Shown: piece by piece, positions 39,501-50,200 of the stretch
Layout: each line of letters opens with the position of its first letter
Numbering within the stretch: position 1 is the stretch's first letter
Source: Microvelia longipes
Taxonomy: Eukaryota; Arthropoda; Insecta; Hemiptera; Veliidae
Length of the DNA: 64,000 nucleotides
Reading direction: 5' to 3'
Assembly: GCA_018340805.1 (NCBI GenBank)
Contig: JACMZG010001911.1
Location: 54,017,571 to 54,081,570, forward strand
Notes under the pieces: generated by a model
Database searches by the model: none
What the model was told of the DNA's origin: nothing
Seen by the model: the letters and a program-made list of their open reading frames with translations, nothing else
Made by a program: the position numbers and the translations under genes

Positions 39501-42500
39501 TTTTTTTCTAATTTAGAAAAAACAGACTAAAGTTTATACTGCAAAAAAAGTATAGCATAAGCCACTCATTGCACAAAATTTAAACAAACCTATTATTTAA
39601 AGATTTACAAAAAATCCTGAATCAGATGTGACAAAATATAAATCTAACTCTACTTATAAAAATGTAAAAAGAAATCCTATAAAAACGAAAATGTTGAGGA
39701 CCACGAATGTTTAGTTTACTTTACAAGGGTAAAACAAGAGGCTGCATCCATTGGAAAATTTGAGCCAACTCCCTCATATTTTATGTTAAAAATTTTGATT
39801 TTGACTACCTACAAACTCTGAGAAAGTAAGAACATAATAAATAATTTATATTAATATACTTCCTAATTTTAGAATATATGCAAAATATGCATGCGAATCT
39901 CAGTGATGCCATATGACATTGCTGGGCACTCAGCAACATGAAGAATTTGGGAAACCCGGTGATTTTTTATAAAATTTATTTTTTATTATTAAAGAAAACT
40001 AAAACTAATTTATGTATCTTTTAAATTTCTATAACAGGTATGAACGTAGAGGACACTATTGACCTCTAATTCAAGATGATGCTAATGAGGGATATTAGCC
40101 TAAAGATGTATAAATGGCACCACCTTAACCAGCTATATTGTTGCCTAACGATTAAATGAATAGAAACAAAGATGATAGAGACCTCCATTACAGACATTAT
40201 AGGTCAGCTGCTTGCCCCCACAGTAATGGTCATATGGAATGGGATTCTTTGGCAGTTTGAATGACATATACATGGATTAATTGAAAATGTTATATAATAA
40301 TGCACTCCTAATAGGTGTTATCTTGTTAATTGGTGAATGTATTTTTGTAAATTGTTTATGTGATAAATATACTGTTTTCTAATAATAAAAGTCAGTTTTA
40401 TCCTTAAAAAGTCAAAACACATTATTATGTACAACTTATGCAGGTCAAGTACCTTTGAATTGCACAAGCGTTTATATATTTATAATTTAATCATTAAATC
40501 ATGTTGTTGTTTTAACAAGTATAAGTTCAAATATAGGATGGTAGAAAAAATAGAATTCAGTTCAACTCCTACATGTGGATCATAATTTTATGTCGCTGCA
40601 TGCCCAGCAAACAGGGGGTCAAACTTAGGTGACCCCTAAAATTTTATCAGAATCAGGGACAAAATAATAGGTTAAACTAGTTAATTAATAATAAGGTTAA
40701 TCATCCCCAATTAACCCATCCATGACAAACACAAATGAGTAGATAGTAAGTGGTAATACTTTATAAGTCTATAAAACTAGTGAGTCCTAGAGATCTTGGA
40801 CCCACACTACTCTGACCTTAAAGTGCTTAGATGGGTCTTCTAAAGCTTCCCAGCATTCTAATGTAGTGATAGTGTAAGCAATTAGGAACAGGTAATAGAT
40901 CACCTAGCAAGTAGGCCACGTTGTTAGACCTATTTTGCTTACACCCTTACATAGAGTTTACCTAATAAGTACAAGGCATGACTTCATTATAAGTTTCAAA
41001 AGATTTAATTACTAAAAACTTGTGCCCCACTGCCAGAATGAACTTTTCAACTCTTGAAACCATAAGATAAAACCGAGGGTCCTAAATTTTGCCTACACCC
41101 AGGCTCATTAAGGGTTAGGGATCTTTTACAAGTGACCTGACACCACACAAGGTCAGAATCACCGACTTTACATATTTATAAAAGAACAGTCTACGTCAGG
41201 ATTTCCATCTCTTGCATTAAAATCTTAGAGACCCCAGCCAGGATTGAACTCGGATCATCTGGGTGGCAAGCACAACCATTACATTCCCATTCTAATGCAT
41301 AAGAAGAGTAAATGTTGGGAAAAGTTTAAGTCTTCAGAGCAGATTGTGAGTAAATTGTGATAGTCTCATAAATTGGGAAATTTTCACAAACTTACAGCTT
41401 GCAATATAGCTTTACTGTGCCTCCTAGATAACAATTCTAAAGCAGTGAGCGATTGCTCAGCTACATCCATGCATGTTATAGACTGCAGTTTCTCTAAAAA
41501 CACGGGAACAGCATCTAAAACCACTGAACTTGAACGTGGTAATGCTTCCATCATGTATGTGAGAGCACGGCAAGCATGGTTCATCTATAACAAAAAATAT
41601 AAATCTCAAATACAGAGCAAAAAAATGCAATCAACAATAAATAAATAATTATTATACTTTGATTGAAGCTAATATTACGTTTAAGACTATTCCTCCAAAA
41701 TGAGGTTAACATGAAATTATCCAGAAATGGGGACAAATGTTATAAATTGATTTATCTCCAGTTTTATACCAAATTAAAGAAATGCCAATTGAAAATTTTA
41801 ATATTTTGAGAAGAAATATCTTTTAAATCCTGTAAATTTTGAGTCTTGTTTTCAATTTAAACTACCAAACAAAAAAAAACAAAAAAAATCCAAGTTTTAT
41901 TATACTACTCGCAGGGTTCAAATAACACCACAACTTAATGCTCTTATAATAATAACTTAAAATAATAATTTATTTAAAATTACAATTTTAACAAAAAAGA
42001 TAAAATTACCCATGACATTTAAATTAAAAAGTGGAGAACAGTTATGATTACAGGTAAGGTTACAAATACATATTTCCACAAATAATTGTTCTACATTCTG
42101 GGGAAGTGAAATGTCTTGGCAAGATTAGATAAGCATGTTATAATATGAGCACAGCAAAGTATCAAAAACACATTATTACCATATCAAAATTATGTTCCAT
42201 GCCAAGCAGGTTAATAAGAGCTGGTACAACTTGTTTAACAGGGAATCCAGCTAGCGTGTCCTCATTGCCCATAACCAACATCTGACACATCTCTGTCAGC
42301 GCTTGCATTTGCTGCCCTTCGTCGGCTGATGCTTGCAGTCCTTGCAAAAGCTGCTGAGCTTTTGTAGCTAAAACAAATACACCATGATTTTAATTGGTGT
42401 AGGTCTACATTATGGTGATTAATAAGAAAGAAAGGCACTTAAAAATGACCATATGAGTTTGTAATAACTATATTTCACAACATATTATAATGTAACATAT

Positions 42501-44057
42501 TTGTTGCGGATACAATGAAAGGAAGAAGAGGAAGAATTGTGAACAAAGTTTTTTAAGTTTTACATATTCATTTCATGTCTTTTATCCATCATGTTTTAAT
42601 GATTCAAATTGTTCGATTTATTGTTAATATACGTTACAAATTGAATTTATTTTATGTTTAATACATTTTTTCAAGAATTAAAAACAATATTTATGTTAAT
42701 AATAAAAAATTCTGGCGCGGTGGTCCGCATGTCGCGCGAATTTCCTTTGGATGCGTGTTTCCGTGCTTTTTACATTATATAAGTTTACAACTAGTAAATA
42801 AATAATTCCGCCGCGGTGGTCCGCTGTCGGGCGAATTTCATTTAGAATGCGTGTTTCCGTGCTAAACAACCCATTTCTTGCTTATGCAAGAACCATGCCC
42901 ATTGCGTGGTTCCGGTTCATGCTTTAGAACCTAAGCAGTTACTCAATTGTCAAGCACTGCTCGTAACTCATTTTGTCTGTATTTTCAAAAGGAATGCGCA
43001 TAATCATCCAGTTGTTGTATAAAACTATGCTCTAAAATTAGAAGTACGCACTATTATTTGCACTAGTTTAAAGCTTAGTTACTATCTTTAAGCTTAGTCA
43101 GTTGTCTTAAAGGTTTTAGCGCATTTCCTTTGGAAAATACAGACAAAATGAGTTACGAGCAGTGCTTGACAATTGAGTAAATGCTTAGGTTCTAAAGCAT
43201 GAACCGGAACCACGCAATGGCATGGTTTTTGCATAAGCAAGAAATGGGTTGTTTAGCACGAAACACGCATTCTAAATGAAATTCGCCCGACAGCGGACAC
43301 CGCGGCGGTATTATTTATTTACTAGTTGTAAACTTATAATGTAAAAAGCACGGAAACACGCATCCAAAGGAAATTCGCCCGACATGCGGACCACCGCGCC
43401 AGAATTATTTTAGTTGTAAAACTTATATTAAGTAAAAAATAAACGATATTAAATTATCGTCCTTCCAGGATTTGAACCCAGTACCCTGAGTTTGAGTAGT
43501 TGCATTGACTCCGGACCACTGGCATTCAACTCAGAGGCCTAAAAACATTGAAAACGACACCCTACTCAAAATTTAATTTTTAACGACCGTAATTTTGGTT
43601 TTCTATAATTTGTTGTGGTTTTTTTCGACTTTTTGGTCACTTAAGAGTGGTCGTATCGACTTCGGACCGGTTTCATTCGATTCAGCGCCAAAAATACATT
43701 GAAAACGACACCCTACTCGAAATTTATTTTTTATCGACCTAAATTTTGGTTTTTGGTAATTTACAATGGTTTTTTGGACCTTTTGGGTTCACTTAGAGTG
43801 GTCGTATCGACTTCGGACCGGTTTCATTCGATTCAGCGTCTCAAAAACATAAATATTGACCTTTTTCGCGGTGAAAAATATTAACTTGAATTTTGCCGAT
43901 TTTTTGAAAATTTTGCTGACTCAGCAACCGGTTAATGACGTCACAAAACCTGGTTTTCAATAGGGTTCGTGTTCCTCCGAAGGTTGATTTTGTACAGTTT
44001 GGTTAAAAAATATTAATCCGTTCGAAAGATAGAGTGTTTACAAAGAAGTGGCTAGAA

Positions 44058-44102
<45 letters not shown>

Positions 44103-44215
44103 TAATATATATAATATTATATATATATATTATATATATTAATTTATATTATATTATATATTATTATATTATTATATTATATTATATATATATATCTATA
44201 TATATATATATTTAT

Positions 44216-44294
<79 letters not shown>

Positions 44295-47200
44295 TCTCGC
44301 GAAACGTATTTTTTCGTCATTAGAGACCTCTGAAACGGATTTGTGTCGTGGTCCGAGGTTCGAATTCCGCCATGACGCCTATCCCATTAGCCGAATTTCC
44401 AAAGGAAATTCGCTAAAAGAAAGATAAGTATAGTATTAATAAATATATATCAATTTTACAAAATAATTAAAACGTCTATAATTATCACAGAATTTTGAGA
44501 TTATTTATTTATTTAATTCTAGTCTTATGTATATGTGCTCTATTTGTTTTCTGTGATTTTTAGTTGTTAATGTAGTGTTTAGTTTTTTAGCCTGATGATG
44601 CCCACAGTGTTGGTAAATGGCCATAGCTTAATTTTTATAGCTTATTAACTTATAGAATTAAAATGATTGTTATTAATTTATAACAACATCTCAAACAAGA
44701 CTGTCACTAAATTGATAAATATAAATAATAGAGAAGGGGAAACTCCACACCTAGGACGTTAATAAACTGATAACTGACAACAAAGTAAAATAATTAGAAA
44801 CAAAGGTATGCTAAAACTTACATGTATTGGTTCCGATGGTTCTATGAAGGAGGTGATGCATACGAGGGGCTAGAGCTCCAAATAGATGGGGAGGTAAGCC
44901 TCTTGCTTCCAGTAGAGCCTGTAGCCTACCAACTTCCGAGTCATCACTCTCACTGTCTAGACCCCCACCACTACTTCCTCCTGCTCCTACCAATTCAAAC
45001 AATAACAATTTATTTAATTTAATTAATTAATTTGCTCCAAATTAATTCACAACAAATACAGATGGTCCAACTGGGTTTTAAAGTGCAAAGAAGAAATAAT
45101 AATATAACACAACAATAGACAAATTAAGATGGGTAACCTTTTCGACTCTTTAAGAATAGAAGGTTTGAAAATAGTCGCTATATTACATAAAAATTCGATT
45201 TTTTAAACAAACAATGATATGATAAAGAAACTGTTCTTCGACTGTTACATTTTAAAATTGATTTTTAACATTAATTTTTAGTTCTTACTATAATTTAGTC
45301 AAATTATTAAAAATGATAGATTTAAGCGAAAGATATTTATAAAAAAATAATAAATGAGTCCCTTATAAAAACAGGTAGAGTAAGAACTCAAGAATTTAGC
45401 CGTGTTACCTTTAGGTCTTGACAACATTCTTTTAACCATCTATTAATAATAATTTTTAATAAACTACTCATTTTTGAATAAAGTAGACCCGGCTTTCATC
45501 AATATATGAAAGTGTAAGCAAGAACTAATTGGTTTCAAAAAAATGCTCCTAGTCTTTTTTATGTTAGGAGTATATTAAAGTGATGTGTTAATCCTAAAAA
45601 TTGCAAACCAAATTTCATCAATATCACATGAGGCATTTTTATAACATATTGAATGGTTTTCATCATAATGTCTGTCTGTGGGTTTGTGTAATGCATAGCT
45701 CCTACTGTGTTTGTGCTAGAGTTTAAATTTGGCACAGAAATCAGACATAAGACTAGTTGTGCTGCCAAGAAGATACAATAAATCCACCGAATTTCATTTC
45801 AAGTAATAAATATATAGTCTCTCAACTAAAATGTATATAATTGAGAGCTAACTTGCTGAACATCCAGCCAACATCAGTTATCCTTAGGAATGCTAAAAAC
45901 GACATTAATTGAAACTTAAAGCTTAATCAAAACTTTTTCACAACATAATTGTTTATTTAACTTAGTTTGACTTAACTCTAACTTAACTTAGTTAGACTTG
46001 GACACAAGGCTAATTTAAGTTTGTAAATTGATAAGAAATAAATATAATTGAAGGATCGTTTTGTTTTGTTTAAAATTAAGACAAGGATTAATACCTGACG
46101 TAGGATTGATATCCGGAGGTGGTTGATCATCTGCCATATTATCCTTGTTGGAGGCAGAATTGGTGGCAGTTGTCGCCCACCTCCTCGTAGAAGTACAAGT
46201 TCCCGTGATGGCTAATCTAGAACTATGACTGCGCCCAGGCACTGTGCTATCACTCTCTCCACTGCTGCTTGAGCTCGATTCCACACTACCTGTAATCACA
46301 ACACATAATGCCTGTGTAATTTATGCAAAAACATTTAGGTTGAACCTAGTTTTTACAAAATCATGGCTTGACCTAGGGTAAAATTTCATCTTAATACAAC
46401 ATCTAAAGCTTGATAGAGAAGAAATTTAACATCTTTTTAACAAAAATCCCACATGCTACTGATGGAAAAACTTACAATAAAAATTGCAGTAATTGAGTAT
46501 ATTTGCTCTGCACTAAACACTATAGGTACTTACAATACCTTCTTATACTATAATATAACCATAACTATAATAAAAAAAGCGGATGTATTGTCTTTAAAAA
46601 AATGTAATGTAATGGATGTAACCAGATTTAAAAAATCTGATATGTACAAACTCATACTAATCCAGCAAACCTATTGTTACAAACGTTTGAAAAACAGATA
46701 AAAGGCTTTCTCCTTAAGAAGACTAAACTTATAATTTAAGTGACATGACTATTGCAGTTCACTAACTACTTCTTAGACTATATACATAATCTTATCTCAT
46801 CAAGATTATTCACCAAATTTAATTAGAACATAATAATAATAATACAGAATAGGTTAAATTTAAGCTGTTATAAAACAATAAGAGACAACACTTTGAGACC
46901 CAGATTGACCATCTGTATGATCTGATAAACCTAGGTAGACTCAACCCAGATTTAATTTTCTATCTATTCAGATTTATCTATGTTCATCTAAAATAGTGAA
47001 CAAAACAACAATAAAACAGTCAAGATTGTTTACAATATTCTCTTTATTATATTAATGGACACAACCATCAAAACTATAATTAAATAGACTGCGACAACAG
47101 TCTATATGAACTTGGGGATTACATTTCACTATAGCTTCTATATTTTCCTTTAATTTTTCAACTTCTCCATTAACTTTTAAAATTAAATAATAAAAAATAC

Positions 47201-50200
47201 ACTTTACTAGCTTACCCAGATTAGCAGTGAAGGTAGATAAATCTTTGGATTTTGATCGCTTGCCACCCCCTCGACTTCTCTTATTCTGAGATCTCAGAGA
47301 ATAATGACTCGCAACTTTTCTCAAACTGAATAATCGACTCTCTCTACCTTCTGCAACAAATCATTGACAAATGAAATGAGGAAGAAATGAGTTGTGGAGT
47401 TCCAAATAATGAAATAGCTCAGGATCTCTCTGCTAACGATATATATTTGACACAGCTAGCTTTTAATTTTAACAGAGCATCATAAGTGCAGGCGAGCAAT
47501 GAAAGGAAGAGTCAGAAGACAGCTGTTCCAGTTTTTTTCTAGAGGTTTGTAGTTGACAGCCTCCTTAATTGAATCAGCTAGAGCAACAACCTCTAGAAAA
47601 CACTGTAACTACTGTCTACAGACTCTTCCCTTCACTGCTTGCCAGCACAGATGATGCTCTGTTAAAAAAAGAAAGCTGGCTAATAAGTCATTAGCAAGTT
47701 GGCTGGTCAAATCTATATCAGTAGTGAAGCCTACTGTTTTATTCCATTAAATGAAATGTAGTTTAATAACAGTTTACCAATTATCAATACCCCACCGAGC
47801 CCGGTAGCTCAGTGGTAGAGCGCTCGCCTTTCGACCTGGAGGTCGAGGGTTCAAATCAAGCCGGGGGAGGACCTCAATATGAGGTTATCCCTTGTACCGT
47901 ACACTCGGGAGGTCTTGAATTCAAGGCCGGCCAACCCAGCCAGGGTTTTACGTGGTTTCCTTGGCTACTAAAAACACTATCAAGTTGCATTTTTATGCTG
48001 AGAAAACTTTCCAAAACTTTCGACTCAGATGTCTTAAAAAACATATATTATGCTCAGTTTTATTCAAGGTTGACATACTGCTTAGCTGAATGGGGCTCTG
48101 CTCCAACTAATATCTTCTTAATGCAGAAAAGGGCATTAAGAATAGTTTTGAATAAAAAGTGGGATGAGCATTGTAAGCCATTGTTTAAAGCTCAAAAAAT
48201 GCTCACTCTCCCTTCGATGTATATATATAGTATAGTAACTAGTTACAAACATATGTATAAGGAACTAACTACAAAAGAGCACTGCTATGACACTAGAACT
48301 TGCATAAATACACCTGCTCATAGATTAAGCAAGACAGCTACGTCACCTCTGCATATGGCCATTAAGTTTTTAAATAAAATTAATGTGGAGGCTTTTGATT
48401 TGGATGCCAAGGCTTTTAACAAAGCACTTAAGATGACATTAATAGACCATGCATATTATTCAGTAAAGGAATTTCTGCTAGGAGAAAATTTAACTTTGTA
48501 AAGCTTTAAAAAATGTTTTGACCTGTGTTCTTTTCTTTTGTAAAGATGTTTCAACACTAATAAAGAATTTATTATTATTATTATTACTAATACGTAAATG
48601 CGGGGTTGGATCTAGTTTCATCTGAGACAAGTCTGAATCCACGTTTCCGCTGTCTCCAGCTTACGAAAAGTTAATGTTCTGCGGGCTGGGGGAGATGAAG
48701 GTCGGAAAGATATACTGAGCCTTTGTATGTCCGAAAACTTAGTCAGTGAAAGTGATGGCGGCGACACGAGTAACCTAAGTGACTAGGAACAAAGTGCTCG
48801 GTTCTTGAAGACAGACGTCTCCTTATGGCACTGCGGAGCTTTGACTTTCAGGTCAGGGCTATAGAATGAGTTTGTACACACTGACATCTGGGTGCTAGAG
48901 TTCTTTGTCGGGTGGCGCTGGACTGGCCAGAGCGGTGAGCCTAGCTAGAGTCTGGTGATGCTAGTGGAACTGATGAGATTGGTGAGACTGGAAGGACGAG
49001 GTCAAGTGAGACTAATGTGATCAGGGGAGATAGTAAGACTAGATGAAACCAGCACACAGTGAAACTAGTAGTCGGCGCTAGCCAGAGCGGTAAGTTTGGA
49101 TAGAGTCTGGTTGAGCTGGATGAACTAGACACACTGTGAACTGGTTATATGTGCTACCATGTACGGAGAGGGTGCTTCCTAGATGATTGATTGGATGTGT
49201 ACAAACTCAAGGGTTAATGTTGAGTGAGATTTGAGTGAGGGGAAAATGCTAAATGTCCCTACAGGTTAAAGCGTAAAAAAAACAATACCCCCTTTTATAG
49301 GGGGTAATTCCTCTGTGGAAACCATCCTTGGTTGGTAATTTTTATTTAAATTTCCAAAAAACACAGCAGACAGTTCTTTCTTTATTTTCATTCATAATTT
49401 CTTGTACTTTAGACTGGTTAATAAATGTATCAAGAGCTTATAGCATCAAAATCACAAAGGCAGACAAATATGTATGAAAATAATTATTAAATATTTAAAC
49501 AACAAAAAATAAGAAATATATACAAAGACACAACAGTATACCTGAAAATTTAGAGGATAACTTGCTGGTAGATTTATGCTTAGTAAGAGTATCAGATTTG
49601 GAACTAGAAGGACTGGGTTTTCTAGAAGATGAGGATTTAGATGCTGTAGAGTCAGCTTTACTGTCTGAACTGCTCAGAGAATGTTTTAATCTCTTAGACT
49701 TTGACTTAGATGTACCTCCGACACAAAGACCTGTAAACAAAAGAACATTTAAAAAGGGGCCTTCAGTCCATTAGGCCAGTAATCAGAAATGTTTTTGATG
49801 ATCTCTCCTAGCCTTTTCCTAGGTTGTTTTGAACTTTCTCACAGACCTAGCAGAATTCAGAAACGTTTTATGAATTATCTCGCCAAGGTTATTTCTAACT
49901 TTTCAAAAATCAACCCTACGAATGATTTTACATAAATTTATTCATGGTAAAAAGTTATTTATTTACAAAGCAAATATGAGATAAAATTAAATAAAAACAT
50001 ACATTAGAGAATATATATGTTCAACTTTACTTAGCTATGAAACTAAATAAATAGTTTAATAAGCGCGGTCGAATATCCACGGCTTCTAGAACATTGATCA
50101 CCAAAAATTTTTATAACTTTTTTTTCAAAATTTTCAGTAATTAGCCGGATTTGGGATAAATAAAGCCTATTTCCGTAATCTGCACGCTCTTTTGGTTAAT

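Noticed and set aside
13500..44293. Tyr/Ile-repeat proteins at 13500-13784, 19996-20286, 36364-36617 and 44048-44293
   Set aside because: These are translations of (AT)n microsatellites.
47797..47870. Functional tRNA gene
   Set aside because: A and B boxes are present, but the anticodon stem does not pair and the sequence continues into a repeated SINE body found also at 12240-12745.
47812..48501. 229-residue plus-strand ORF as a host gene
   Set aside because: The first third is the head of a tRNA-derived SINE and the rest a LINE reverse-transcriptase C-terminus.
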